A DNA stretch of 64,000 bases from Acidobacteriota bacterium (GCA_016713675.1 JADJOS010000005.1:372001-436000), one strand, 5' to 3'; positions 50,879 to 60,437 are shown, counted from the first letter of the stretch. Notes: generated by a model not told the origin, from the sequence alone. Program-made: numbers and translations.

Positions 50879-52423
50879 TTAGTGGGTGTTGTAATTTGCG
50901 ATTGGAAAGTCGCCTGATGCTCCAAGCGGCACTCCCGATGTTGCAGCGGTAGCCGTGCTGCGTGACCAGAATGTTCCTGCTCTCCAAACGCCGGCATCTG
51001 TTTTGCCATCGCCATCATAATCGCCATGTGTCGGGAAGTCAGTTGCCGAAGCTCCGAAAACGATGTAGTTGATAATACTGCTCGAACTTGCCAAATACTG
51101 CCATTGAATTGCACCGGCGGACGCGCGAATGGTAGCAATATCGGTTTTACCGTCACCGTCCCAATCACCGGGAACGATAACGTCAGTCGGAGTTCCGAAG
51201 ACCGTAGTTGAAACGGTTCCTGTCGCAAGGCGAGTCCAGAAACGTGCCTGTCCGCCGCCGTTGTTACGTTGAACAACGAAGTCGGCCTTGCCGTCACCGT
51301 CATAATCACCCGGTGCCACAAAATCGCCATTTTGTCCCCAACCAACATAGGTGACAGGGCCATTCGGTGCCGTTCGGTAGAACCATGTGCTGGGATCACC
51401 TGCGGCTGCGCCGCCGCGATAGACCGCAAGATCGGCTTTTCCGTCGCCGTCATAGTCACCTACCACAGTTGGATCATCGCCCGTCTGACCGAACGTTTCC
51501 TGACGAAGAACGTTTCCGTTACTTTGTAAGATATAGAAGGTTGCGACGGTCGGAGCACCCGGACGCCAACAAGCAATGTCATCCTTACCGTCGCCGTCAA
51601 AATCTTCAGAGAAGAAACTATCCGACGCCAATCCCCAAGCCGAAGCAGCCGTTGGTGTTGCCGAATTATTGAGGTTCCAGAACCAGGTAACTTGACCGGC
51701 ACCGCCGCCGCCGGTGTTGCGGACGACAACGTAGTCTGTACGGCCGTCACCGTTAAAGTCAACCGGAGCATCCGCAGCAGGTGCCGGGGAGGGTGTGTAG
51801 CTGAATGTGTCGATACCGATGTAGTTCGAGTTGTCACCGGTCGGACCGCCGCCCTCGACGAAGTAGCGGAACGCGATGCGGCCGCTCGTCGGACCTGCGA
51901 GGCCCGATATCGTGATCGTGAATTCCGTCCAAACTTCAGGATAATCGACGTCATACATCGGGTTGATGTCGAGAAGCAGCGTTGTGAAATCGCCAACTGC
52001 GGTCGACCCGGTACCGACATTCGTGCTCGCACCATTCGTCGAAAGACGAACCTGCAAGCGGTCAGGGAAAGGGTTGGCCGTGGTCGTACGCGTCCAGAAT
52101 TTATACTGGTCGCCGTTGCTCATCGTACGGTTCGGTGCGATCAGCCAGTTGCTGATCGTGTTCGTTCCGGTCGTATTGTTAAAATTGGCACCGATGTAGG
52201 ATGTCGCCGCACCGGCTTGTGCCGGAAAAACGGTGCTGTTTCCCTGGAACCAACCGGTCGAACCGACCGGCACACTATTATTCTGCGTAGTCCATCCCGC
52301 AACCGGGACGACCGCAAAATCTTCACTAAACGCCTGTGCACTCGACTCGGTGACACCGGCAACAAATAAAAATCCAACGAGAGTCAGCAGTGAAATACTG
52401 CTAAATTTTTTGAGTAAAGCCAT
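50879..52423 (-). CDS. Secreted FG-GAP/VCBS repeat protein
   Basis: A 514-residue exported protein with signal peptide (LLTLVGFLFVAGVTESSAQA). Residues about 30-200 look like a jelly-roll choice-of-anchor domain (FSEDFAVVPVAGWTTQNN, IAFRYFVEGGG). Residues 215-510 hold about six to seven calcium-binding repeats, for example DFNGDGRTDYVVVRN, DFDGDGKDDIACWRPG, GDYDGDGKADLAVYRGG and GDWDGDGKTDIATIRAS, which form a beta propeller. Such proteins act on the cell surface in adhesion or matrix binding. GGAGG precedes the ATG. No anchoring signal is seen at the C-terminus. Confidence 0.92.
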   Translation of the reverse strand: MALLKKFSSISLLTLVGFLFVAGVTESSAQAFSEDFAVVPVAGWTTQNNSVPVGSTGWFQGNSTVFPAQAGAATSYIGANFNNTTGTNTISNWLIAPNRTMSNGDQYKFWTRTTTANPFPDRLQVRLSTNGASTNVGTGSTAVGDFTTLLLDINPMYDVDYPEVWTEFTITISGLAGPTSGRIAFRYFVEGGGPTGDNSNYIGIDTFSYTPSPAPAADAPVDFNGDGRTDYVVVRNTGGGGAGQVTWFWNLNNSATPTAASAWGLASDSFFSEDFDGDGKDDIACWRPGAPTVATFYILQSNGNVLRQETFGQTGDDPTVVGDYDGDGKADLAVYRGGAAAGDPSTWFYRTAPNGPVTYVGWGQNGDFVAPGDYDGDGKADFVVQRNNGGGQARFWTRLATGTVSTTVFGTPTDVIVPGDWDGDGKTDIATIRASAGAIQWQYLASSSSIINYIVFGASATDFPTHGDYDGDGKTDAGVWRAGTFWSRSTATAATSGVPLGASGDFPIANYNTH

Positions 52424-52845
52424 GGTTAATCAGATTCCTCCGGAGTATTTAAGAAAATTGTAATTCCAGCAAATCGTTCAAAACCACTCGGCTTAAACGA
52501 TCGCGACCGAAAATCAATTTATCAAATTCGGTATTGAGACACTGAATCGTACACCCAATTCGAGCTTGATGTCAATATAATATAGGTATAAACGGCCACC
52601 AATTGTACTATTTAAGGGAATATTGGCCCGTCGAAGGATCAATTGATCAAGCAAAGACGATTCCCAGCCCTTGCGGTCTGCCTTTCGAATTAGATTCCAT
52701 CGAATATTGAGGTTAATCGCGTATTCGATGTAGTTCCGCCGCCACTTTCGTGTGTCGGTTTCGATCGTCGTTAGACAAATGAGAGCAACTCATTTAATGT
52801 GAATCATATTTCAAACAGGCAGTCAGGAATTTCCATCCATCGATA
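52424..52845. other. Intergenic region, divergent promoters
   Basis: About 420 bases between the divergent FG-GAP and MFS genes. No gene, RNA or clear repeat is recognised. The section 52560-52620 is A+T-rich (ATATAATATAGGTATAAACG) and probably holds promoter elements. Confidence 0.5.
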
Positions 52846-54210
52846 ATGAAAACATTTCCAAAGAACGACCGAAAAGAAATATTTGGTTGGCTAATGTACG
52901 ACTGGGCGAACTCGGTCTTTTCGACCACCGTTCTTGGAGTTTTGATCGGCGACTATATTACGACGCTTGCTCAATCGGCAGTCGGTGAGAATGGCGTGGT
53001 CATCAGCCTCGGAGGATATGATCTGGTTACGGCGAAATCTGTATTTGCCTACACCATTGGGCTTTCCGTCTTTCTTCAGGTCTTCTTTTTACCTTTTCTC
53101 GGGGCGATCGCCGATTACACCCATCTCAAAAAGACATTCATGATGTTTTTTTGTTTTCTGGGTGCTTTTGCCTGCTGTTTGTTGTTCTTTGTTGAGGGCA
53201 ATCTGTATTTGCTCGGATGTGCGTTTGTGATGGTCTCAAATCGCGGTTGTGGTACTGCGATCATCTGTTACAATTCGTTTCTCCCGGATATAACGACCGA
53301 GGATCGCCGCGATCGTGTTTCTAGTTGGGGTTTTGCAGCCGGTTACCTCAGCGGAGCTCTTGTTCTGATAGCGAATCTCGTGTTTTTGAAAAATGCTGAG
53401 TCACTTGGCATCACACTCGAATATGCAGTCAGGCTGTGCCTGCTTGCCTCGGGAATTTGGTGGGGCGGTTTTGCTATCGTTACATTTCTATTGTTAAAGA
53501 CCAGACAGCCTGTTCGCTCAATCCCTGAAGGGCAGCATTATATTTTCGCGGGGCTACGCGAATTAAAATCAACGGTCTTTGAACTCTTCAAACTCAAGCA
53601 GACACTCGCATTTCTTGTCGCATATTTGCTTTATAATGACGGCATACAGACTGTGATAACTGCGTCGTCCATATTCCTGTCGCAGGAATTGTTTGTATCA
53701 AAGGGAATACCGACCGATCGAACTGTGCTGTTTATCGCATTTCTGATCGCTCAGATAGTTGCATTTATCGGGGCACTCGTCTTTGAACGGATAGCTCATT
53801 TCACGACCACAAAGACCGCGATAATCATTGCGCTTTTCATATGGTCCGGGATCGTGATTTATGCGTACGGTTTTCTGAGCACGGTCACCCAAGCCTACGT
53901 GATGAGCGGATTGATCGGATTCGTTCTTGGAGGTTCGCAGGCCTTGTCAAGGTCGCTATTCTCACAAATGATACCGGCCGGCCGCGAGTCGGCGTTCTTT
54001 GGATTTTACGAGATCTCTGAACGAGGAACTTCGTGGATCGGTCCGATCGTTTTCGGCCTTGTGGCACAACTTACAAATTCCTACCGGCCTGCGATACTCG
54101 CTCTCATCGTATTTTTTGTGGTCGGGAGCACGATCCTGTTCTTTACAAACACCGATCAGGCGATCAGAGATGCAGGAAACAAGCTGCCCGGCGAACTGCC
54201 GGCGGCTTGA
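52846..54210 (+). CDS. MFS transporter, UMF1/Atg22-like
   Basis: A 454-residue permease with about twelve membrane helices. The N-terminal IFGWLMYDWANSVFSTTVLGVLIGDYI and the loop LPFLGAIADYTHLKKTFMMFF fit the UMF1/Atg22-like branch of the major facilitator family, whose known members export amino acids from vacuoles; bacterial substrates are mostly unknown. A second family motif GGSQALSRSLFSQMIPAGRESAFFGFYEISERGTSWIGP is also clear. Confidence 0.9.
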   Translation: MKTFPKNDRKEIFGWLMYDWANSVFSTTVLGVLIGDYITTLAQSAVGENGVVISLGGYDLVTAKSVFAYTIGLSVFLQVFFLPFLGAIADYTHLKKTFMMFFCFLGAFACCLLFFVEGNLYLLGCAFVMVSNRGCGTAIICYNSFLPDITTEDRRDRVSSWGFAAGYLSGALVLIANLVFLKNAESLGITLEYAVRLCLLASGIWWGGFAIVTFLLLKTRQPVRSIPEGQHYIFAGLRELKSTVFELFKLKQTLAFLVAYLLYNDGIQTVITASSIFLSQELFVSKGIPTDRTVLFIAFLIAQIVAFIGALVFERIAHFTTTKTAIIIALFIWSGIVIYAYGFLSTVTQAYVMSGLIGFVLGGSQALSRSLFSQMIPAGRESAFFGFYEISERGTSWIGPIVFGLVAQLTNSYRPAILALIVFFVVGSTILFFTNTDQAIRDAGNKLPGELPAA

Positions 54211-54287
54211 CCATTTTGCCGTTAAACCACCGTCGGATATAATTTGGATATGATCGCGCAGAAAGCACGTTCTGAATAGATTCCGAT

Positions 54288-54842
54288 ATGCACGAAAGCT
54301 CTCAAGAAAAAATAATTACGATCTTTGGCGGATCAAAGTGTAAAGAGGACTCCGACGAGTACCGTGAGGCCAAAGATCTCGGCGGCCGGCTTGCTGAGGC
54401 AGGATTCACGATCTGCACCGGTGGATATCTGGGCATCATGGAGGCCGCGTCGCGTGGTGCCCGTGAAAAAGGCGGCCGAGTATATGGGATAGTGATGAAT
54501 CAGTTCAAATCTGAGCCGAATCGCTACCTTACTGATAAGGTCGCGACAGATCATTTTTATGATCGATTGCAAAACCTGATCACACGATCCGTTGGATTCG
54601 TAGCTTTTCGCGGAGGAATGGGAACGGTCACCGAGATCTCGCTTGTTTGGAATAAATTGCAGACCCGTGTACTCGGCAGCCGGCCGCTGGTGCTCGTTGG
54701 CGACTGTTGGCCTCCGATTGTCGAGGCTTGGCAGTCTTCGCTGGTGGTTAGCGAGAGTGACGTATCGATCCTGGATTTTGCCAAGGATGCGAGCGATGCG
54801 GCGGAAATATTGATAAGAAAGACTAGAGGAGTAATTCTATGA
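54288..54842 (+). CDS. LOG-family Rossmann protein
   Basis: A 184-residue protein of the LOG/lysine decarboxylase-like family, which includes cytokinin- or nucleotide-monophosphate phosphoribohydrolases. It has TIFGGSKCKEDSDEYREAKDLGGRLAEAGFTICTGGYLGIMEAASRGA and the phosphate-binding AFRGGMGTVTEISLVWNKL in place of PGGxGTxxE. The first position of the motif is Arg, not Pro, so the activity may differ. It overlaps the next gene by four bases (ATGA), suggesting linked expression. Confidence 0.88.
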   Translation: MHESSQEKIITIFGGSKCKEDSDEYREAKDLGGRLAEAGFTICTGGYLGIMEAASRGAREKGGRVYGIVMNQFKSEPNRYLTDKVATDHFYDRLQNLITRSVGFVAFRGGMGTVTEISLVWNKLQTRVLGSRPLVLVGDCWPPIVEAWQSSLVVSESDVSILDFAKDASDAAEILIRKTRGVIL

Positions 54843-55756
54843 AATGCCCCAAGTGCGATATGGGTCTGATGGCAGGTGCAAAATTCTGTGGATCGTGCGG
54901 ATTCACGATTCCCGCTGAACCACCGGTCGCCGTTGCTCCGCCTCCTCCGGCCGTCCAACAGATCCAGACGCCGATCCCGAACAATTCCCCGATCGCCGGA
55001 GGTTCGTTCCATTTTGATTCCGACGGACGCGGTCAGGGACGAGGCTACACATGGGCGATCGAACATCAAGGAGCATTCGCACTTGCGGTCGTTAATCTGC
55101 AAGCCGAACAAGCGATTTGCGCTGAAGCCGGTGCGATGGTCTCAATGTCCTCGAACGTCGATCTTCACTCCGAACTGAAGGGCGGTGTGTTTGGTGCGCT
55201 GAAACGTGCAGTCGGGGGGGAATCGGCTTTTGTTTCGACATTCACTTCGAAGGGCGGGCCCGGCGAGGTAACGTTTGCCCCTGGTGCTCCGGGCGACGTC
55301 GCTGGAATCGAGATCCAGAATCAAGCATTTTGTGTCCAGTCCAGTTCCTATTTGGCTGGCGATGTATCGCTCGTGATCGACACGAAATTCGGCGGTGCGA
55401 AATCATTCTTTGGAGGCGAAGGCCTGTTCGTTTTGCATGTCTCGGGCACCGGTCTGCTCCTGGTGTCATCATTTGGGTCTATTCATCGTAAGGTGCTGCG
55501 GCCGGGCGAACAATATGTCGTCGACACCGGCCATCTCGTCGCCTGGGAAGCTCATTTGCAATACAACCTGCGCAAAGCGGCCAAAAGCGGCTACTTTCGA
55601 AGCTTTCTGAGCGGCGAAGGAATGGTCGCGGAATTCACCGGGCCCGGCGAAATTCTGATCCAAACTCGGAATCTCGCTGCGTTTGCGGGACTGCTTAAGC
55701 CATTCTTCCCGTCGCAGGGCGGCAGCGGCGGCGGGTTCAGTTTTGGAAGCTCGTGA
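54839..55756 (+). CDS. AIM24/TIGR00266-like protein with N-terminal zinc ribbon
   Basis: A 305-residue protein. Residues 1-22 form a zinc ribbon (CPKCDMGLMAGAKFCGSCG). After a proline-rich linker, residues 70-290 form an AIM24/TIGR00266-like double beta domain (ALAVVNLQAEQAICAEAGAMVSMSSNVDL, GGPGEVTFAPGAPGDVAGIEI, FVLHVSGTGLLLVSSFGSIHRKVLRPGEQYVVDTGHLVAWE). The function of the family is poorly known; it is thought to be a tryptophan RNA-binding-like fold. The C-terminus is glycine-rich. Confidence 0.86.
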   Translation: MKCPKCDMGLMAGAKFCGSCGFTIPAEPPVAVAPPPPAVQQIQTPIPNNSPIAGGSFHFDSDGRGQGRGYTWAIEHQGAFALAVVNLQAEQAICAEAGAMVSMSSNVDLHSELKGGVFGALKRAVGGESAFVSTFTSKGGPGEVTFAPGAPGDVAGIEIQNQAFCVQSSSYLAGDVSLVIDTKFGGAKSFFGGEGLFVLHVSGTGLLLVSSFGSIHRKVLRPGEQYVVDTGHLVAWEAHLQYNLRKAAKSGYFRSFLSGEGMVAEFTGPGEILIQTRNLAAFAGLLKPFFPSQGGSGGGFSFGSS

Positions 55757-55796
55757 TTTTAGCAGTACTCGTTTCTTGATCAGGAAATTCAATAAT

Positions 55797-57602
55797 TTGA
55801 AAGAACAGGCCACAATCCCTGTCGTTGGCGACCGGACCGAATCACGGATCCGTGCCCGCGTAGTTTCTCGCGGTATCGCTGTCGGTACGGCCGTTTGTCT
55901 TCACGGCCGAAAGCGTCAGTTTTTTCGGATCGAGATCACGCCGGATAAGGTCGAAACAGAGATCAACAGATTACGGACTGCCGTCAAAACAGCAGACGAA
56001 CAGCTAGAGAAGATCACATCTCGCAACAGCCCTGACATAACAAATGCGATCGCCGAAATTCTTGACGTGCATTTACTTTTCCTCCGCGAATCGTCACTCG
56101 TTTCAAATTGCGAACTCGCTATTGCCGACAAATTGGTCAACGCCGAATGGGCGGTCAAATTGGTTTCCGATGAATACCTCGACCGGTACCGGGCCATTGC
56201 CGACGATCACCTTCGGGAGAAAGCTGCTGACCTCAAAGATGTCACCGAACGAATATTGGATACGCTCAGCGGTAACGAATCTTCCATGAGGCTGCCTGAA
56301 AATCCGATCATAGTCGCGAACGAGATCCGGCCATCGACCATGCTGGAGTTCTTGCGCAAAAGACCGGCGGCTCTGGTGACCGAACAGGGTGGATGGACAT
56401 CGCATGTTTTTATTATGGCTCGCGAAATGGGCATTCCGGCTGTTGCGGGAGTTCGAAATATTCTGCGTCGGATCAAAACCGGCGACCTCTTGGGTGTTGA
56501 TGCATTAGACGGCGAGATCGTTCGTTACCCGACCGAAGAAAGCCAATATCAACTTGCAGCAAAACTTGAGTCCATTGACAGATCATACATTAGGATCGGC
56601 GACCCGGTCGGGTCCGTATCTACCCTCGACGGTGTCAAGATTCGAATTGCCGCGAACGTCGACAAACCCGATGCGTGCAGACATGCGGTCGACATCGGCA
56701 CAAACGGTATCGGCTTGCTTCGTAGCGAGTATTTGTTCGAACATTTGAATGCTCTACCTGACGAAGACACTCAAACCGCAGCCTATCGGGAAGTCTCTTC
56801 GATCGCCGGGCCGGCCGGAATTAGAATACGTACTTTTGATATCGGCATCGAACAAACATCCCCACGTCTAAACATTCGCGAAAGGAATCCGGCACTTGGG
56901 TTGCGTGCTATCAGGTTAAGCTTGGTTCAGGAGCGACTGTTTCGCGTTCAGATCCGATCTATACTGAAGGCCGCCACTAATGCGAATGTCCGCATCGTGT
57001 TGCCTCTTGTTTCAGGCGTTGAGGACATAAAGCGTTCCCTCGCGATCATAAAGAATGAGTGGACGAAGTTGGAGGAACAGGGAGTTCCGTGCGGACAGCC
57101 CCAACTCGGAGCGATGATCGAATTGCCTTCCGCGGTCTTCTCGATAAACGAGATTCTCCGATATGTAGATTTTGTCTGCCTTGGAACCAATGATCTAGTT
57201 CAATACATGGTTGGCGTTGACCGTGATAATGAATCGGTCGCCGATTGGTACCAGACTCTGCACCCCGCCGTTATCCGGGCCGTGAAAACCGTTCTTGCTG
57301 CATCCGAAGCCGCCAGTGTAGAGGCGGTTATGTGCGGCGAAATGGCTGGGTCACCGTTCTACACCCCACTCCTCCTCGGGCTCGGTGCCCGCGAATTCAG
57401 TATGAATTTGCACTCTATCAATGCAGTACGAAGACTGATCGCGGGTGTCGCGTACCAAGACACGCTCGAATTGGTAGACCATATCAAAGACATCGAAACC
57501 GCCCCCGAGATCGAAGATTTCCTGCTGACGTTCTACCGCGATCGATGGCCCGATCTCTTTCCGCCCGAAATATTTACGGCTCGCTTTGTTAATCACCGCT
57601 AA
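55797..57602 (+). CDS. ptsI: Phosphoenolpyruvate-protein phosphotransferase (PTS enzyme I)
   Basis: A 601-residue enzyme I: it takes phosphate from phosphoenolpyruvate and passes it to HPr. The phosphohistidine is in VTEQGGWTSHVFIMAREMGIPAVAGV. The C-terminal PEP-binding domain shows GIGLLRSEYLF, IRTFDIGIEQ, NPALGLRAIRL, GAMIELPSAV and VMCGEMAGSPFYTPLLLGLGAREFSM. The TTG at 55797 with AGGA upstream is the most likely start; the frame also extends back into the previous gene. No HPr or sugar-specific component gene is in the window, so it may serve a regulatory rather than transport function, or its partners are elsewhere. Confidence 0.92.
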   Translation: MKEQATIPVVGDRTESRIRARVVSRGIAVGTAVCLHGRKRQFFRIEITPDKVETEINRLRTAVKTADEQLEKITSRNSPDITNAIAEILDVHLLFLRESSLVSNCELAIADKLVNAEWAVKLVSDEYLDRYRAIADDHLREKAADLKDVTERILDTLSGNESSMRLPENPIIVANEIRPSTMLEFLRKRPAALVTEQGGWTSHVFIMAREMGIPAVAGVRNILRRIKTGDLLGVDALDGEIVRYPTEESQYQLAAKLESIDRSYIRIGDPVGSVSTLDGVKIRIAANVDKPDACRHAVDIGTNGIGLLRSEYLFEHLNALPDEDTQTAAYREVSSIAGPAGIRIRTFDIGIEQTSPRLNIRERNPALGLRAIRLSLVQERLFRVQIRSILKAATNANVRIVLPLVSGVEDIKRSLAIIKNEWTKLEEQGVPCGQPQLGAMIELPSAVFSINEILRYVDFVCLGTNDLVQYMVGVDRDNESVADWYQTLHPAVIRAVKTVLAASEAASVEAVMCGEMAGSPFYTPLLLGLGAREFSMNLHSINAVRRLIAGVAYQDTLELVDHIKDIETAPEIEDFLLTFYRDRWPDLFPPEIFTARFVNHR

Positions 57603-57689
57603 AACATTTAAAAAACTAGAATATGACTGTTTTTACGATTTTATTTAGTCGTGGGCTTGAGGCCTATGAGATCACTAGTGCCAGATCGT

Positions 57690-58451
57690 ATGAATATTCA
57701 GCTTTCGATACCTCATGCATTCGCCGCAGCAATCGCGGCATGTGTCCTTTTCGCGACTTTGGTCCAATGCCAAAGGACAGATAAGACCAGTCGGAACAAT
57801 CCGTTTGCACCGAGCCCAACAGCAAAATCCAGGTATGTTGATCATGACATTAAGCCCGTAATGATCGAATCTGTTGCGTACTCAACTCCTGCGTCATTGC
57901 ACGAGGATCGATCTCGTCCGCTCTCGATAGTACGAGAAAATGAAGGCAATACCCAACGAACCGTGACTGCTAACTTATCCCCAACTAGCATTTATCGGAT
58001 CGGTGTAGGGGACGTCCTGATGATCGAAATACAGAATGCATCGACATCATCGGGCCTTTACACGGTGAGGAACGACGGGACCATCGACTTCCCATTGGCG
58101 GGCGAGTACGTGTCCGTAGCCGATAAGACGACCGACGAGATCGAAGGGCAGCTTAGTGGATCGATATCGTTATATTCAACTCCGCAGGTGTCGGTCAAGA
58201 TCGCCGAATACGTTAGTCATGGTGTTCTGGTGAGTGGCCTTGTCGAAGTTCCGGGGTTCCACCAGATACATCGCGATGCGGTGCCGCTATATGTAATTCG
58301 ATCTGCCGCCGGCGTCACACAGAGTGCCAAACGCGTCACGATAAAGCGCGAGCGGGCCCTCGGGACCGAATCTTATCTGTTGTCAAGCCCTAACACTGAC
58401 CGCACGTTGATCTTTCCCGGCGATTCAGTAGAGTTCTCCGGGAACCTATAG
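57690..58451 (+). CDS. Polysaccharide export (SLBB) protein
   Basis: A 253-residue exported protein. A signal or anchor helix starts it (FAAAIAACVLFATLVQC). The Poly_export domain follows (YRIGVGDVLMIEIQNASTSSGLYTVRNDGTIDFPLAGEYVSVADKTTDEIEGQL). After it comes an SLBB-like domain (HGVLVSGLVEVPGFHQIHRDAVPLYVIRSAAGVTQSAKRVTIKRERA). These proteins (Wza type) carry capsule or exopolysaccharide across the envelope. No other export gene is adjacent. An ATG at 57666 is an alternative start. Confidence 0.82.
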   Translation: MNIQLSIPHAFAAAIAACVLFATLVQCQRTDKTSRNNPFAPSPTAKSRYVDHDIKPVMIESVAYSTPASLHEDRSRPLSIVRENEGNTQRTVTANLSPTSIYRIGVGDVLMIEIQNASTSSGLYTVRNDGTIDFPLAGEYVSVADKTTDEIEGQLSGSISLYSTPQVSVKIAEYVSHGVLVSGLVEVPGFHQIHRDAVPLYVIRSAAGVTQSAKRVTIKRERALGTESYLLSSPNTDRTLIFPGDSVEFSGNL

Positions 58452-58569
58452 GATCAGACAGTTAGTCATTGCTTCGCGGAGCTATCAGTTTTGACAGCCG
58501 CGTTCGGGCCGACAATTCGATCGATTCACGTGATCGAACCTTGAAGATAATTTTTTTATAACGGGTATT

Positions 58570-58596
58570 TTGTTGTTCAACATATTTTGTTATACT
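58570..58596 (+). promoter_or_regulatory. Probable sigma-70 promoter for RNase P RNA
   Basis: TATACT at 58591-58596 is a good -10 box, about 12 bases before the P1 stem. TTGTTG (58570-58575, spacer 15) or TTTTGT (58568-58573, spacer 17) may be the -35. Confidence 0.5.
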
Positions 58597-58607
58597 TTTC
58601 GAGCCTT

Positions 58608-58999
58608 GCTATGAGGCACGCCGGGCAATCGCTGTTTGCGTAAGCGAAGAGAGGAAAGTCCGAACACCATAGGGCATCGAGCCGGATAACGTCCGGGATT
58701 GCATGAAAGTGCAAGACGACAAGTGCAACAGAGAGTAAACCAGCCCGCAAGGGTGATGGGTGAAAGGGTGAGGTAAGAGCTCACCGGCGTCGGTGGTAAC
58801 ATCGGCGGCCAGGTAAACTCCTCGTGGTGCAAGATCAAATAGGGGATCGCGTAATTTGTGCGGCCCGTGCAATGCTTCTTCGGAAGCCGCAGATCCCGGG
58901 TAGATCGCTTGAGCCGTCGGGTAACCGCCGGCCTAGATGAATGATTGCCATTTGCCGCAAGGTAGATACAAAATTCGGCTTACAGGCGTGCCTCATAGC
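58608..58999 (+). ncRNA. rnpB: RNase P RNA, bacterial type A
   Basis: The catalytic RNA that trims the 5' ends of tRNA precursors. The 5' and 3' ends pair over 15 bases (GCTATGAGGCACGCC with GGCGTGCCTCATAGC, stem P1). The universally conserved section GAGAGGAAAGTCCGAACACC follows, then ACAGAGAGTAAACC-like and AAGGGTGATGGGTGAAAGGGTGAGG regions, and the closing ACAAAATTCGGCTTACAGG of P4. The length of about 392 bases fits type A. It lies just upstream of a ribbon-helix-helix gene. Confidence 0.93.
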
Positions 59000-59048
59000 T
59001 TTCGGCGTTAAACGCGTTTCAAATTTTAAGGAGAAACCCCTCAATAAT

Positions 59049-59315
59049 ATGGCAAACCGTAAAGGTGTATTTATCGGAGCGTATGTTCCAAACGAATTGA
59101 AAGAGTCGCTTCGCAGGCGAGCAGCCGGTGAACACCGTACGCTCTCGCAGGAGATAACACGAATACTGGTCGAGGCAGTTCACGGAAAAGGTTTGCCTGC
59201 CGGCAGCGTAGACCGTCGCGAGAGCACCGTCGTGCCTCGACGCCGTGCGACCGATCCGCCGATCCGCCGCCGAGCCGAGGACCTGCCGTATATTGCCCCT
59301 GACGGCAAGAAATAG
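59049..59315 (+). CDS. Ribbon-helix-helix protein with basic tail
   Basis: An 88-residue protein. Residues 1-48 form a CopG/Arc-like DNA-binding unit (KGVFIGAYVPNELKESLRRRAAGEHRTLSQEITRILVEAVHG). The tail is rich in Arg and Pro (RRESTVVPRRRATDPPIRRRAED). AAGGAG lies before the ATG at 59049. It is followed by its own terminator and has no toxin gene beside it, so it may be a small regulator. Confidence 0.82.
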   Translation: MANRKGVFIGAYVPNELKESLRRRAAGEHRTLSQEITRILVEAVHGKGLPAGSVDRRESTVVPRRRATDPPIRRRAEDLPYIAPDGKK

Positions 59316-59337
59316 TACTTAGATCATCTATTGGATT

Positions 59338-59370
59338 AGCGTCGTTCGTGTGTTGCGGACGACGCTTTTC
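59338..59370 (+). terminator. Rho-independent terminator
   Basis: AGCGTCGTTCG pairs with CGGACGACGCT (11 bp, one wobble) around a 7-base loop and runs into TTTTCT, 22 bases after the ribbon-helix-helix gene. Confidence 0.8.
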
Positions 59371-59403
59371 TATTGCCACCCCGATTTTGTTAAACTATTC
59401 TCA

Positions 59404-60147
59404 ATGAATGCAAAACTACTTACGGTCGGCGTCTTAGCCGCTCTTGCCGGTCTGACCGGAGGATTTATACTCGCCAATAGTTTTAACCGGACAACCATAA
59501 ATGCTCTCAAGACACAGCTCGATCAGCGAAAGCCCGCCGCTGCCGCCACATCTCCGCAGACCGGCGAAATGAGCGTCGATCCCGAAGAGATCAAGGCAAA
59601 GATCGCCGAGGCTGATGCAAATCCAAGTGATATCGCCTTTCAAAGGAATCTTGGTCGAGGCCTTTATCGGTTCGCAACGATAAAGAAAGATCCGAACCTG
59701 CTCGAAGAGGCTAAGCGAATACTTGTACGTGCAAACACATTAGACCCCAAGGACTACGAAGTTATTGTCGATCTGGGCAATGCTTACTTCGATCTTGGCT
59801 ATTTCAAGAAAGATCCCGCAAGCTTCAAACTCGCGAGGGAAACATATGAAAAGGCGCTTGCAGCAAAAGCGGAGGATGCCGATGTACGCACCGATCTGGC
59901 TCTAACGTATTTCGTTGATGAGCCAGGCGATCTGAAAAAAGCGGTCGACGAATTGTCGAAAGCGTTGAAGGTAAACCCTAAACAGGAGCGTGCTCTCCAG
60001 TTTCTGACCACGACCTATATACGGCAATCTGATTGGACTAATGCGCAGAAGACGCTTGATTCATTAAAATCGGTGAATCCCAAGAATGATTCGATCGCCG
60101 ACCTTGCGACCCAGATCGAAACGAAGACATACAAGCCGCAGCAATGA
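59404..60147 (+). CDS. Membrane-anchored TPR protein
   Basis: A 247-residue protein with an N-terminal membrane anchor (LLTVGVLAALAGLTGGFILANSF) and a TPR region from about residue 75 (DIAFQRNLGRGLYRFATIKKDPNLLEEAKRILVRANTLDPKDYEVIVDLGNAYFDLGYF, FKLARETYEKALAAKAEDADVRTDLAL). The ATG at 59404 is used. It overlaps the next gene by four bases (ATGA). It is probably a periplasmic scaffold; the layout is like CcmI/NrfG-type assembly factors, but this is only resemblance. Confidence 0.82.
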   Translation: MNAKLLTVGVLAALAGLTGGFILANSFNRTTINALKTQLDQRKPAAAATSPQTGEMSVDPEEIKAKIAEADANPSDIAFQRNLGRGLYRFATIKKDPNLLEEAKRILVRANTLDPKDYEVIVDLGNAYFDLGYFKKDPASFKLARETYEKALAAKAEDADVRTDLALTYFVDEPGDLKKAVDELSKALKVNPKQERALQFLTTTYIRQSDWTNAQKTLDSLKSVNPKNDSIADLATQIETKTYKPQQ

Positions 60148-60437
60148 GAGAAGCCCTTATAATTCTTGCGGTCTTGCTCGTATTGCTTGCACTGACCGCG
60201 TTCAAGTATCGAAAGCAGATCGCCGCGGTGATCGGTTTCGGGCGAATGATCCGGGAAGCGACAAAAGGGAACTCGGCCGACCGGCAATCACGCATATCGG
60301 AGCCCGTAAACTCCGGAAAGCTCGTAAGCTGTACCAAGTGCGGGACGTGGGTGCCCGAGGGTCGGGCCATCAAATTCGGAGCGACGACATTCTTCTGTAC
60401 TGATGCCTGCCTGCAGAGCTCGATCAAGTCGGTCTAA
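60144..60437 (+). CDS. PP0621-like small membrane protein with zinc-finger tail
   Basis: A 97-residue protein: one membrane helix (ALIILAVLLVLLALTAF), a basic linker and a C-terminal treble-clef-like motif (LVSCTKCGTWVPEGRAIKFGATTFFCTDACLQSS) with four cysteines, as in PP0621-type proteins of unknown function. The start overlaps the TPR gene stop (ATGA). Its end overlaps the opposite-strand prepilin peptidase gene by four bases. Confidence 0.78.
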   Translation: MREALIILAVLLVLLALTAFKYRKQIAAVIGFGRMIREATKGNSADRQSRISEPVNSGKLVSCTKCGTWVPEGRAIKFGATTFFCTDACLQSSIKSV

